64,000 bases of DNA from Chelydra serpentina (GCA_037349315.1 JBAIAC010000059.1:22538501-22602500), one strand, 5' to 3'. Counted from the first letter of the stretch, positions 22,875 to 35,224 are shown. Numbers and translations: made by a program. The notes: generated by a model from the letters alone, not told the origin.

Positions 22875-23254
22875 ATAGGTGCCGACTCTGTGGGTGCTCC
22901 GGGGCTGGAGCACCTAGGGGGGGAAAATGGTGGGGGCTGGAGCACTCACCGGCAGCCCCCCATCAGCTCCTCCCCACCCGCTCCCAACGCCTCCTGCCCA
23001 CCGGCGGCCCCGCCAACCAGCGCCTCCCACCCGCTGCAATCAGCTGTTTCGCGGCATGCAGGAGGATGGCGGGGGAGGGGGGGACAAGGCACGTTCAGGG
23101 GAGGGGGTGGAACTTGGCGGGAAAGGGGTAGAGCAGGGACAGGACGAGGCAGGGCGGGGGTGGGGCCTTCCCCCCAAAGGGTGGGCTGGGGGGGGGGGCA
23201 GGGCCTGGGGCAGAGCACCCCACCCCCTGCACTTTAGACAGTCGGTACCTGTGT
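22875..23254. mobile_element. GC-rich hAT element
   Basis: The ends are ATAGGTGCCGACT and agtcggtacctgtgt. Perfect 8-bp duplications CTCTAAGT lie at 22867-22874 and 23255-23262. The interior is GC-rich with G runs and yields chance frames of up to 184 codons. Confidence 0.85.
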
Positions 23255-24087
23255 CTCTAAGTGCTTTCATGCCCTTCCATCACCATAGCACCCAAGCTCC
23301 TTTTCCGCTTTGCATCCAGGTATTTACCCATTAAGCCCTCTTTGCATAGAAAGCAGTCACACTGCAGTCAGTCCTCCAGAAGTCATGGGAGTCTATCCTG
23401 GGGCTAGATCAAATAACGAGATCTAGCATAAGGAAATTGAAACACCCACAGCACCCATTCATTCACACCACACCCCACCCGGCATTGTAATTCACTGTAC
23501 CGCTATCACAAAATATTCTCCTACCCCAGCTTTCCCCTCTGCCCACACCCAGACTTCCTACCCACCCTCCTCTCCATCTAGCTCCTCCCCAACATGCCCC
23601 TAAGCAATTTGCTCCTCTCCACACATACACAGCAAAGCAACATTCAAAAGCAAGGCAGCGTGTCTTTGAATGGTGGAAGAACCCATGTATATTCTGGGGG
23701 TCGGCCACCGGGGGGCCTTGTTGACATTAAGGGCCAGTTTAGACAAAGGAAAGAGGTCAAGGTAGGTCAGGGTCAGCTAACACGTGCTACAGTGTTTGGA
23801 AACTGGAAGGCAATGCTTCCAGGTCTACTCCGGCCATCTTTAACTTTGTACCGCTGTCCAAATGGACCCATTGACCAAACCTCTCTAGCATGGAAATCGC
23901 TGGGCTCCCCAGAGCGCTCTGTTCCATGCGGTGCCTTTAAAAAATGGGTCACATCCCACCAGTGCACCTACGTAACTGACCTATTGAAAGGCTAGTACTT
24001 CAACTGAACCAGGACACCTCCCACGTGGCCTTATTAACATAAATGGCAGCATCCCTGTGATCAGGGCAAAAATAAAGCCCAGAAAGT

Positions 24088-24293
24088 ATTCAGCAGTTTG
24101 TTCCATGGCCGGGGGGGGGGGTGGTTCTGGACTTTCTCTGTGTTGTGCCCCTACGTTGCCACCGACAAGTTTTGGTGACCCCCTCTCCCATCTAACTGTT
24201 ACCGAAAAACAGAGCACAACCCCACTGAAACGTGCTTGCGACCCTTCTGATGGGGGGTCATGACATCCAGGTTGGGAACGCATGATTCAGCAG
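24088..24293. mobile_element. Possible degraded hAT element
   Basis: 9-bp direct repeats ATTCAGCAG flank the segment at 24088-24096 and 24285-24293. The right end ccaggttgggaacg resembles a hAT terminus; the left end (tttgttccatggccggg) is only partly complementary. A G run of about 13 bases lies near 24109. Confidence 0.5.
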
Positions 24294-24425
24294 TGGTCTG
24301 GAAGCAGGACCTCTGAAATTCTATGTCTAGCTCTAACACTAGCTGGATGCGCCTCACTTTCCCCACCTGTAAAGGAGGGGTTACTCCCAACCTCCTGCAT
24401 AGGGCTGTTGTGAGGAGCAGGGTTT
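24294..24425 (+). repeat. MIR-like relic
   Basis: ggacctctgaaattctatgt, tcactttccccacctgtaaa and agggctgttgtgaggagc keep the MIR order. Confidence 0.55.
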
Positions 24426-25747
24426 GCAATTTCAAACCACAAAGCAGAGAACAACAGGAGTGCCACAAAGTTCTCCCTAGGAATGGGGCCACGGGCAGCA
24501 AATGGGATGGCAGATGGGGTCACCTTATGGGCTATGGGGGGGGAGGAGAAGGAAAAGCAACACCCTGGCCACCAGATAATAGCAGGCATTCTCTCAGCCA
24601 TTTCATCTTGGTTTTCAATCTGCACTTCCCACCGTTTGCCCCGCCCCTCGAGCCAGGCTCATTTGTGTTCAGCGCTGTCTGTCATGGTACCCTGGAGCTA
24701 CAAAAGACTATCTTTATTTTCTACCCTAATTAGACCTGACCGTTCAAAATGAGCGGCTTCAGATTGACAGAGTCCAATACTTTTTTACTTGAAGGCAATA
24801 ATGCTTTCAACTTTAGTGCACAGATCCCTCACGCCCCCTTATGGGCTTGGGGGTGGAAAGGTACTTCCCCACTTCCGGGTGGTTATAATCTCAGCTGCAG
24901 CGTGGCCTTTCCATAGAGGTTTTGCATTTTATGCTAGTCTAAACAGCAGAGAACACGGGAGGGATATAAAGAGCCGGTGGCAAGAGAATCCTTTCAGAAG
25001 TTAAAAAAAAACCCAAATCTAATGGGAAGAGACTCAAATCGTTTTGGGATATGAAGTTAGACGGTTTCCGATGCACCCTTATGAAATCTTAGGCCTTGTT
25101 TATAGTCGGGTATTTTACTAGATTGCAGGTGTAGCTCCAACAGTGCAATACCTCTAGTAATAAACAAGGTAAACTACGACAGGCCAGCTGCAGCTCACCC
25201 CTACTTCAAGGGGGTGATTTCCACCAGTGCAAACAGTGGCTTTGCCTGTCTGCACTAGGAGTTTGCAGCAGATGGCAAATTCCCAGGGTAGAGAGAGAGT
25301 CTTCATTTAATGAAAAAGGTCAGCCAGCAATACCCCACACCTACCACATGAGAGGCGCTCGCTCAGCGTTGGGACAGGAGGGAACGCTGCACAACATCCT
25401 GGATGTCAGCACATTCCTCTTCTCGGGCACAACGCCCCCAAACACCACGCTGCAGTTCCCCGGTAAACAGCTACTCAGGCGGGAGGTTTTTCTACCTCGC
25501 CCATCACCACCCCATACAATAGCTTCATCTGTGAACTCAAAGGGCCCTTCAGTAGCAAATCCTAAGATGGGACCGTCTAGTGGGAATTGATGGCTTCCCC
25601 GGGGCTTTGACTGAAGGTACCTTTCACCTCCTCTCAGCTAATAAAACACACAGTGGGTTTCTCCCTCTCCCTCCCCCCAAAAGATCAGCTGGCCGGTGGC
25701 TAGATATCTGCTCTGGTCTATAGATGTGCTGCCACCACGAGGGTGGC

Positions 25748-25865
25748 TAGGGTGACCAGACAGCAAATGTAAAAAATCAGGGTGCGGGGTAATAGGAGCC
25801 TATATAAGAAAAAGACCCAAAAAGCAGGCCTGTCTCTATAAAATCGGGACATCTGGTCACCCTAG
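25748..25865 (-). mobile_element. Short hAT-type MITE, copy 2
   Basis: The termini are TAGGGTGACCAGA and tctggtcacccta, with the interior reversed relative to copy 1. The flanks AGGGTGGC (25740-25747) and GGTGTGGC (25866-25873) agree at 6 of 8 bases. Confidence 0.8.
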
Positions 25866-27652
25866 GTGTGGCTGAGCTGGTGGTAGCAACCCTGGGAAGC
25901 TTTATGTAACATCGCCACAGTGCAGAGCAGGCAGTGGAGGGCCCCCGGTCCTGGCCATAACATTAGTCCAGAAGATGTCAGTAGGGATCTGCAATTCGCC
26001 CTCTCGGTGATGAGAGCGTGCAGGAGGGACCGATCTCAACACTCTTCGACAGGCTCAGGGGGTGCCGGCAGAGATGCCGGGTGCTGGTTTTGGTGGAGGA
26101 AGCCTGCGTAACAGCTGGAGGCGTGGAGATGATTGGGATTTAATCCGCACTAATGACCAGATGCCACTAGAAGCTCCATGTATTCAAACGGCAGCAAAAT
26201 GATAAATACCAGCCAAAGCCGAGCGCGGACAGAGCCGAACACAAGAGGAGCCACGTGCCAACGTCCCGTATGTAAGCTGGCAGGCACGATGAGTCAGAGC
26301 TCTGCAATCAGCTGCTTGCAATGACACATTCAGAAAGTTATTTCATGTTTCCACAGGCCCCTCCCTGTACCAAAGGTAGCATCCTGCGTAGCCAGTACAA
26401 TAACAGGGAGACACATTACTTGTAAATATAAGAAAATAAACTAGCACCACTGGCGATCAAAAAATCCTGTGTCAGAACCGCAAGACACTGTAATTTAAAG
26501 GGTGCTGCACCCTGCCGACCCCCGTGCTGCACAGGACATAGAGGAAGGCCGTCCTTGCCCCAAGAAATGTCCGATCTCCAGCCCTTCAGGGCAACCATTT
26601 TTAGAAAATGTACCTCTGATTGGGGATTGAAAGGGGGCTCCTTGGGTCGTGCCCCACAACTTCTAAAACAGCAGTAGAGTCAGCCCCATTGCTATGAGAG
26701 GAAACAGGGGCACTGCCAAGCTCCCCACCTGCCCTGCAGCCCCCAGAGCAAGTGGCTGGCTCTTTGGGTTGCTCCCTTGCCAGCTTCCCTCCTGGGCTGT
26801 GGGAGCTACAGGGAGAGCAGGACAGGCTCAGGCAGAGGCCAGGAAAATAGTTACGAGTATTGATTGTGTCCCTTTGACCTTCCTGAAATAGCACTTCCCC
26901 CCCAGGCTGAGAAGGTCACACACCGCTGCTCTGAACAAGCAGTTTGAATACGGCGCGCCCCGGGCGATGGGGAGGACGGCTCTTCACCCAGTCCGCCTTG
27001 TTCTTCACTCAGCGTGTGAATGCAGGCAGCTTCGGAGCCAGACGTGAGCGGAGAGAGGCTGGTTGCCTTGTGTAACAGACATGGGAGAGTGCTCCCGGAG
27101 TTAGGGATGACCGGGGGTGGGGGGGGAAGTATAAACAGAAGGCACGTTTAAGGACTCTCCTCCTGAGGGAGAGCCCAAACGCACCAGCCGCCATCCTTCT
27201 GCCCAGGAGTTTGCTAGCGGTCGTGCATTATGCTACAGTTAGCTCAGCCCGCATTTCCACATACATTCGGAGGCATGGGTGATGGGAAATAATCCCCTGG
27301 CAAGGTGCCAATTAATCCCTAAAAGGCAGGAAGTGTGTGTGGGGGAAAAGCAATGTAGTGTCTGGGAATGCAGGTGTACTCTTTTAACTCTGGTGTCCTT
27401 CTCGGTCTTCTATGCCCCAGGAACCAGCAGCACCCTGCCTAGCACCCTATATATGGAGCTAATCCTCGCATGGCGTCTGCCGCTATTAAACAGGGTTACT
27501 TGGACTCCACCAAACCCATCCGTTGTATAAAAGAGCAAGAGACAACAGTGCCTTGGGGTCGTTCACATGCGGTAGGTCATTGTCTACAGCCAGTCAGAAA
27601 GCACCACTCAACTGCAGAGGCTTCTCCCCGCCTCTCTAATGTTATTCCAAAT
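25866..27652. other. Stretch without recognised genes; small CpG cluster
   Basis: Motifs include CACGTG at 26252, TGAGTCA at 26290 and a small CpG-dense patch at about 26950-27060 (cggcgcgccccgggcg). These are not inside any recognised repeat. No gene is supported. Confidence 0.45.
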
Positions 27653-27786
27653 TAGGGTGACCAGATGTCCCAATTTTATAGGGACAGTCCCGATTTTTGG
27701 GTCTTTTTCTTATAGAGGCTCCTATTACCCCCCCACACCCCCCATCCTCTGTCCCGATTTTTCACACTTGCTGTCTGGTCACCCTA
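27653..27786 (+). mobile_element. Short hAT-type MITE, copy 3
   Basis: The termini match copies 1 and 2. The flanking duplications are TTCCAAAT (27645-27652) and TTCCAAAG (27787-27794), 7 of 8 identical. It has the same orientation as copy 1. Confidence 0.87.
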
Positions 27787-29069
27787 TTCCAAAGTATGAC
27801 CCCATTATACACATGGACCTTGTATACAAGCATCCCCATGTTAGTTATTTCTAATGCCAAGAGCCAGTGTTAAGCAATCCAAACACAAACACCCAGGAGC
27901 CAGTCAGGTGCCTTGTTTGTTAAAAATGAGGGACTGGATGCTTGGTTTCCTCTTGACCCAGTCTCCCCGTATATCTTGGCAGCAGTTTCCCAAGTCTCTC
28001 TCTTAGCTTAGGATTTTTGTACAGCCACCCACCACCAGAGTATCTAAGCACCTTCCGCATGCATTAGACTGACATTAGCAACTGTAGGGAACTTTATAGA
28101 ATCTGTCTCTTCCTCCTTTGCAAGTTCCAGAAACCCTTCTTCAGCAGCGGTGGGGGCAATGGTGAATGTCATTCTGGCTACAATGGAAGAGCTTTGACAA
28201 TCTGTTCCAAGCCACATGCCAGCCTTGATCTTTTTAAGCTGAGGTAGCCATCAGCTTTCATTGGGGGCGAACGAGTCCAGAGATCTATGTGCATTACAAT
28301 GAAATCATTTGCATTCAGGTTTCTGTAGGAATTTGAACATTTTCAAAAATATTTGTGTTTTTTTTTTCTCATGGCATTTCAATTCCTGGACAATGGAAAT
28401 ACCACAAGATGTGGCCTTCCTGTGGAGGTGTCGGTCCTGCAAAGGCTCCCAGAAGCAAAAAGGAAAAACAGACTGTTGTGGGACCTAGAGCACTATCTGA
28501 AGTATTAAAAAACGTGGAGGGGAAGGAATAAAATCAAATACCAGAACTGCAGCACACCCATAAGAATAATCTCCCTGCTTCCTGTGGGACTGAAAGGAAA
28601 AATGTATACGATCTGAAGAGAAACCAGAGTATAATAGTACACAAAGGTCATTTCATCTGTCCCTCCCAGAAGCAAAGGGTCAGATCCAAGCTGCTTAATT
28701 AAGCAAACTTTGGTTTACTTCACTGGGAGTTTGCCTGTACAAGAACAAAGAAGGATCTCAGGATTTCCTTTGAGTGGCTGCCCCATTCTTTCGGAGATCC
28801 TGTCATATTCCTAGAGACAGGATTATGGGAAGGAGAGGCGCTGCGCCTGCTTATATAGGGAATTAATGGGAGGCTCAGAGTGAGCCTGTTTGGAAAACAA
28901 TGCTATCAGCTTTTCTTTATACCAGTTTCTCTTCTCTTGATTGGACTATTCCGTTACATGAGACATTGCAAATCATCTGCATCATAGGCTGCAATTCCCA
29001 CCGTCTCTCGCAGACAAAAGGATGCCAACAAACCTTGATAACACAGCAAAGCATCAGTCAGGATGCTCA
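27787..29069. other. Stretch without recognised genes
   Basis: This is AT-rich intronic sequence. Only a short poly-T run at about 28359 and short open frames are seen. Confidence 0.45.
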
Positions 29070-29325
29070 CAGAGGAAGGATAGTTTTGTGATTAAGGCAT
29101 TAGGCTGGGACTCAGGAGAAAGTGGTTCAATTCCCAGCTCTGCCAGACTTCCTGTGAGCAAATCACTCAGTCACTCTGGGCCTCAGCTCCCCATCTGCAA
29201 AATGGGGATGATACTTCTTGCCTTATCTATTTAGGCTAACACTTTGGGGCAGCGTCTGTATTATTATGTGTTTCTGTACAACACCTTGCACCAGGGAGCC
29301 TTGATCTCAGTTGGAGCCTCTAAGG
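29070..29325 (+). repeat. MIR-like SINE relic, near full length
   Basis: tRNA-like head (gattaaggcattaggctggg, then ggttcaattcccagctctg), then core (tcactctgggcctcagctcc, ccatctgcaaaatggggatg), then tail (ctaacactttggggcagc). A hAT element is inserted at its end. Confidence 0.75.
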
Positions 29326-29454
29326 CAGTGGTTTTCAACCTGTAGTCCGCAGACCCCTGGGAAGGTCCACAGACTATAAGATTTCCAAAGGGGTCCGCAC
29401 CTCCATTTGAAATGTGTTAGGGGTCCACAAATGAAAAAAGGTTGAAAACCACTG
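29326..29454. mobile_element. hAT-type MITE with perfect target duplication
   Basis: The ends are CAGTGGTTTTCAACCTG and aggttgaaaaccactg. Perfect 8-bp duplications CTCTAAGG lie at 29318-29325 and 29455-29462. The interior carries the gggtccgcacctccattt module of Charlie-like hAT elements. Confidence 0.92.
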
Positions 29455-29462
29455 CTCTAAGG

Positions 29463-29562
29463 GTAGGTTTACACTGGATAAAAGACCCACAGCTGGCCCC
29501 GGTCAGCTGACTCAGGCTTGGGGGGGGGGGGGGGCGGAATTGCGCGCGCGCACACACACAAG
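29463..29562. repeat. MITE fragment followed by poly-G and CG/CA runs
   Basis: gtaggtttacactggataa and ggtcagctgactcaggct match the left end of the MITE at 20455. They lead into about 16 G (29519-29534), then tgcgcgcgcgcacacacaca. Confidence 0.65.
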
Positions 29563-29870
29563 CAAACAAAACAAAACAAAAACATCCGGAATGCAGCCAG
29601 GGCCTCGGCCGAGTTCAAAGAAGACTAATTCAGTGCAAGCAGCATGGTCTAAGAGTTCCGCCATAAGGCTGCAAACAGGCTTTAAGTTTGTAGGGTTTTT
29701 GTCACCTGTAGCATTAGTTTATAGAGGTGGCATGAGACTGCATCAAGACTGTCAACGTTCAGGGAAGCAGAATGCAGCCAGATAGAACAAGTTTGCCTGT
29801 GTGCATCTCTATACATCTGTACAGGACTAACGACAAATGCAGCAGTTCTAGGGGTTACAACGACCTAGGC

Positions 29871-30182
29871 CAGGGATCTCAAACTCAAATCACCGCGAGG
29901 GCCACATGGGAACTAGTAAATTGGCCCGAGGGCCACATCACTGAAACCTTTTCATACAATGATACAAAAGTATAGTCAAAAATGAGGAGTAATATAGTAT
30001 TCTATTAAAAGTCAATGTATTAACTTTTTTAAAACTGTAATGCAAAGAGGGGTTTTAATAAAATATAAACACTCAGTAATGTTTGGAGCTTGGCTGCCAG
30101 TGGAGTTGGCGCCTATGGCGGGCCACAGGAAATAACTCCGCGGGCCGCATGTTGCCCACGGGCCGCGTGTTTGAGACCCCTG
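29871..30182. mobile_element. hAT element (Charlie-like)
   Basis: The ends are CAGGGATCTCAAACTCA and gtgtttgagacccctg. Perfect 8-bp duplications ACCTAGGC lie at 29863-29870 and 30183-30190. Interior phrases such as cgcgagggccacatggg and cgcgggccgcatgttgccc are typical of Charlie-like non-autonomous elements. Confidence 0.93.
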
Positions 30183-31108
30183 ACCTAGGCAGAGAGAGAC
30201 AGGTAAATAATGGATTAGCTATTTCTTGCCTGATTGAAGATATTAAGAGCTGTGTTAGAATTTCAATAATTAAGGATATCAACATTTGAGGCACCTGAAT
30301 TTGAGGCACCTGTCTCACCTGGCCAGGAAATAATGCTGCTGCGGCTAAACTAGGTCCCCATTGGAGAGGAAGTAGACGCTAATTGCTGACTCGGACCTTC
30401 CAGAGTAGATAGAGGGGCATATTCCACCATGGTTTAACAAACAACCCCCACTCACCTGAAAAAAAGGCCACACCACATCACCAGCACTAACATAAGAATT
30501 TCCTTACTAGCACCCACAGCTGTTCTATTAAAATGCAAAGTATTGTATTCACTGTAACTAAATTAGGTGTGACATACAAATTAAGAGTCCACAACTTTGC
30601 TAGTTTTATTATTTCTAAACTGGTAACTCCCATGAGATACAGCAGAATATCCACACTGATGCTCTAGTGATTAATTAGAGAGGCCTCTTTTCCTTGCATC
30701 TGTACATCTCACAACTGCAGTTGGCAGTGACATCCCAATAAGACAACCTGCTGGATCACTAGAAACTGATTTGAAAAATCTTGTTTCAACGATTGTCTTA
30801 CTCAAGGACAGAAACCTGGGCTAGTGCAACTGTCCTAGTATAAAAATAGAGAAAGTGATTTCAAATGTTAAATATTTGAAGACAAATAGGCCAAGGATGA
30901 TTAAAGGGTGGTCCATGGTTATTCTTTAATAAGAAAGAGGCTACTTACCCAGGGCTCAGTTACTAGAGTCATAAGGGCTAAGTAAGCATCTAGATAGCCA
31001 GGACAAGTGGATTTTTCAAGCACTACCTAAGTGGGAAGCTTACACATGCTGTGTGAGGGGCCTACACCATCACCACCTGCAGAATCCAAGCGCTCTCTCT
31101 GTTTTTAA

Positions 31109-31366
31109 AGGCTTGTCTACACAGTATGGTGTGGTGTGTGCTGTTTCCAAAACACAGTAAGGTGTTGTCTATTAATTGGTCAATGTAGGCCCTGCTGGTT
31201 CACTTTAATGAAGTGTCATTTGAAACAGTATTACATTAAAGCACACTAGGGAGTGTTTAGTCGAGCCAGCAGTGTCTACATGAACTAATTAATGTGCAAC
31301 AAAGTAGTGTGCTTTAGAAATCACACCTCCCCTTAGAATGCATTACCTCACTGTGTAGACAAGCCC
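31109..31366. mobile_element. Harbinger-like MITE
   Basis: The ends are AGGCTTGTCTACACAGT and actgtgtagacaagccc, inverted with one mismatch over 17 bases. TAA flanks both sides (31106-31108 and 31367-31369). A 3-bp TAA duplication is the hallmark of PIF/Harbinger. There is no coding sequence. Confidence 0.85.
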
Positions 31367-31639
31367 TAAATTTCTAATCCTTTTGATTGCAAAGATAGAC
31401 TTCCACATGGTTCATAAGTGGGAGGTTATGAAGTACTGTCTTCCTGAGTCTGCAGACAGCCAGTGCCTCTGTTGCAGTGCATAGGTTTTGCCAAGTGGCA
31501 GTGTGAAATTAACAAGTCTCTGTTCAGTTTCAATGCTGCTGTTCAGAATCTTCTAGGCAGAAGTGAAACTTCATATGTCTAATCAGTTTTCTACTGCTAC
31601 TGGGAAAACTTACAAACAAAGGCAAGCACTGCAGCTCTT

Positions 31640-31790
31640 TATTTTTTATTTGTACTATCATAGTGCTTAGGAGTCCTAGTCATGGGCCAGGACCCATTAC
31701 GCTACACGCTGTACAAACAGAGTGCACCGAAGAGCTTACAAAGTAATACAAGACAAGAAACAACAGATGGATACAGACAGTGGAGTACAA
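31640..31790 (+). repeat. L3/MIR-like relic
   Basis: ttatttgtactatcatagtg, ggagtcctagtcatgggcc, gctgtacaaacagagtgc, then acaagaaacaacagatgg. Confidence 0.7.
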
Positions 31791-33304
31791 GGACACATTG
31801 GTTTTCTGCCTCCTGTCCCCATTCACACTTCCATACTCCCTAAGAAGGGCCAGACACCTCTTCTCCTGCCTCTCTATCTGCAGCAGCCAGGAGGGGAGAA
31901 TGACACAGATAGTTCCTCTGCCCTTTTGGTTACCAGAGCAAAGCTACCAACTGACTAGACACCTATTAACCAGAGGGAGATATCAGAGATGACCCCCAAA
32001 CAGGATCCTGGGACACCATGATGGTGAACTGCTGACACTTTCCTTCTTCCCAGTAACGAAGAGTAGAGCATGTGGGATTTTCACCACCGCTTTGCTCCTG
32101 AACCCAACCTCTAGAGCGCCTCTGCCTTTCATATCTGTCGCTAGGCAGACTTTTTTGCTACCCTTTGGCTAGCAGGTGGCGGATGTATTTTTCAAGCCCT
32201 GCAGATTGCAACCTTACATCTTGACCCAAGCTGCCATCACTGCAGTCACCACAGGCTGTAGAGAAGAAGGTGGCTGCAATCTGCGTCATGTTGTGCACAA
32301 GAGGTACAACTCCACCAAGCGACTTGCCATTCCGTCCCTCAGCTAGACAATGTTAGGGCTGCTCCAACCCAGGACACTATAATTCTGAAAGCCAATGAAT
32401 GACCTATTTAAAAAAAAAAAAAGGTCATTTGTTTACACTGCTTAATGCTGCATAACCTAAAAAGCTGCACAACTGCATTTCCAGTGAGCGAGAGCATGTC
32501 TGCGAACACACACGTCAGCCTGAAAGGTGGGAAGAGGAGGTGGTCTATTTAGCATTAATGGGAGCAATCCTGTGGGGAGAACAGATCACAAAAGTGACAA
32601 TTATGAAATTGGCCGTAAAGATCGAGATTTACAAGGGGATTTTGCTGGCAGACCCTTAACTATTGCTGTAATCGTTATGATCAGCTCTAGCCAAATTGAC
32701 TAAAATTTGAGTGCAGGACACCCTGGCAGTCCTGTCCCCTGACATGCAGCAGAGTTAGCAACATGACCAGAAAAAAGGAAGCCAGGGAAAGGAATGAGGT
32801 AGGTTCTATGGCATGAGTCAGACCCTTAACTCTACAGTTTAACTACTGCACTAATTTCCTCTAGGGCAACTGCACCCTCCCAGAGAGTTAAGCACTCTGT
32901 GATTACTTGCCTAGGTAGCAATCCTAGTAGAAATGGCAAAGGTGTGTCTGCTATCCACCAGCATATACGTACGCATGCACTTTTCTGTCCGATGGTGCTC
33001 TTACCAGCAGGGCTTCTGAGTTATAAAACACACCTTTTTTTAAAGTATTATAGAGGGGTTTAAAAAAGTCCAATTTTTCTAGAAATACTCCCCAATAGGT
33101 GCTCTCCCCACAGCTCTCCTGGCATTGCTACTCGCTCTGAAGAAGGCCCACCCAGGAGCTCCCGAAGCAGAAGCTGCGTGAAGTGTGCAATCATATACAA
33201 AGGAGATAAAATAGGGGCAGTCCCTTCCTCACTAGAGATTTCCCAGTAAACATGGACTTTGAGGTCTAAATGCAGAGTGGAAGTGAGCAGCAATTTTAGA
33301 TGCC
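31791..33304. other. Stretch without recognised genes
   Basis: No transposon termini or conserved exons are seen. There is an A run at 32410-32422 and only short open frames. Confidence 0.45.
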
Positions 33305-33854
33305 TGTCACTAGCTGCCTGGTCCCTTTGGGAGGGAACGAGGTCCAGTGCACTTGGACTGCCCAATAGGACTTGGGGAAGGACACCTGAGCCTTATAAAG
33401 GGGGAGACAGCTGCAGATTGCAGGCAGATGCTTGCATACACTGTGGGGAGTAAGGCAGCTCCTGCGGGGCCCTGAGTCAGCAGAGGGAAGACCCCTGCAG
33501 GAAAGGCCTGTGGAGAGAGGTAAAATACAGGCAAGAGGTGCTGGGAGAACAGGAAGACAGACATTTATGGAGGGGGCTTTACCCAACCACAACAGAAGAG
33601 TGTTGGAACTCTGAAGGGAAGAGACAGATCCTCAGGGTTCAGCTGAAACTGGGATGAAGACCTGGTAAGTCGGAGTTCTCTTTTGAGATACTTTGTGCAG
33701 GACTTTATAAACTGGACCCCAGAGGAGGGAATGTTTCGAATCTCTGGCCTGTGGGGACTTAAGGGAGTCAGAGGTAAGAGGAAACTGAGGCAGGCCTCAG
33801 CAGAGTCACAACTGGCCAGAAGAGGCTGCTATAAGGCAGGCACCCCCTCTGACA
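33305..33854 (+). mobile_element. Possible solo LTR
   Basis: It begins TGTCACTAGCTGCC and ends ccctctgaca, so the tips TGTCA and TGACA are inverted and obey the TG...CA rule. A TATA-like cttataaaggg lies about 100 bases in. No convincing target duplication is seen (atgcc versus gtacc). Family unassigned. Confidence 0.45.
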
Positions 33855-35224
33855 GTACCCAACTTGACACCCCTTGAAGAGGCTGGTTTTTCAGAAAGCG
33901 TTCAGCGCCTACCTTTTAAACCATCAGGCCCCTTTAAGATGTGTCAATTGGGCTCCCAAAAATCGAGCCATCCGAACTAACTAGCTGCCTGAAAAATGTG
34001 TTCCATACACCAGAACAATACGTTCTAGGTGCATTCCCAACAGCAAACTGTCGAGACAAATGAAAACTGGATGCAGCTCACCAACGTTCCCTTGTCATCA
34101 TTACATAGGGATCGTTCTCTGCCAAAAGAGCAGCTCATCTCTGCCACCTCGCAGAATCCAGAGAGACGGTCTAGCGGACCAGAGGCTAAGGGCAGCACTT
34201 CCATAAGACTCCCCAGCACACTCATCCCACCATTCTTGTCTATCTCAACTGTACTTGCTTTGGATGGAGCCTACAGACACGTGAACGGACTTCTCCCAGT
34301 GTAGGAGCAGGACAGACTCAATCAGACACTAGGGCAGGCCCAGCGCCCAAGGTGGCAGAAGTAGGGGTCAAACACCGCCTCTGGAACTTGTACGGCGCGC
34401 TGCTGGCTGCTGACTGCTGACCGGCACGGAGCTTGCACCAGCAAGATGCCGCACACCCTCAATTCCCTTTTCCCCCTCAGTGAAAGCTGAAGACATGCAG
34501 CAGCTCAGCTCACCAGATCAGGCATGCTGGTGGTATGACTCCCCTTTCCCCCCGCCAACCACTAACGGGAAAACTAAGGGTGCTGCTGATGCTGTGTCTT
34601 GAGGATGTTTATTTTAAATCTATCCCATTGAGGGCTACGGGAAACGCTATTCAAACTGGTTATTTTGCAGGCCTGTCACCTACAGCGGAGACATGCTCCC
34701 CTCCCCAGTCATTAAATCACATCTCTTAGCATTATTTGTGCATTAGGCAATCAATTTTTTCCAAGGTCCTGGTCTGGAAACAAACTTGTACAACTTCTGA
34801 GTCCCTCTCTCCTGGAGAGATCTGTCCATTATTTGAGGCAGGCGCTCTGTGAAGGAGGAGAGAGTCTAGCAAGCCCCGCGACAGCAGGTATTGTAGGTGA
34901 AACTCATTTCAGAGGCAGGCAACCCATGTGGGGAAACCTATTAGAAGAGACCAGCCATTTAGCCAAAGAGAAAGCCAGGAGGTTTTAATGTCATGGATGG
35001 ACTGAAACATTCAAAGCCTTGAAAGCACAGTAAGCAAGTCTTAAGCCTTGTACTGCCTCCAGTCTGGCAAGGCTTACTTAAACTAAGTTGTATTGAGGCT
35101 TGTTGGGGTAGAATCTAGCTACCCATCAAGTTGTACACTTTGTCTAGTGACAGTCCAATGTGGCAGATCATGAACAGCTGTATCTGATTGAATGGGAGCC
35201 CACAGCGTGCTTGAGCTGTACACA
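33855..35224. other. Stretch without recognised genes
   Basis: This is intronic sequence. A CpG-bearing patch (gtacggcgcgctgctggct) is at about 34390. No gene or mobile element is recognised. Confidence 0.45.

Noticed and set aside
22683..23334. Frames of 184 and 135 codons
   Set aside because: Produced by the hairpin MITE and the GC-rich hAT element with its CTCTAAGT duplications.
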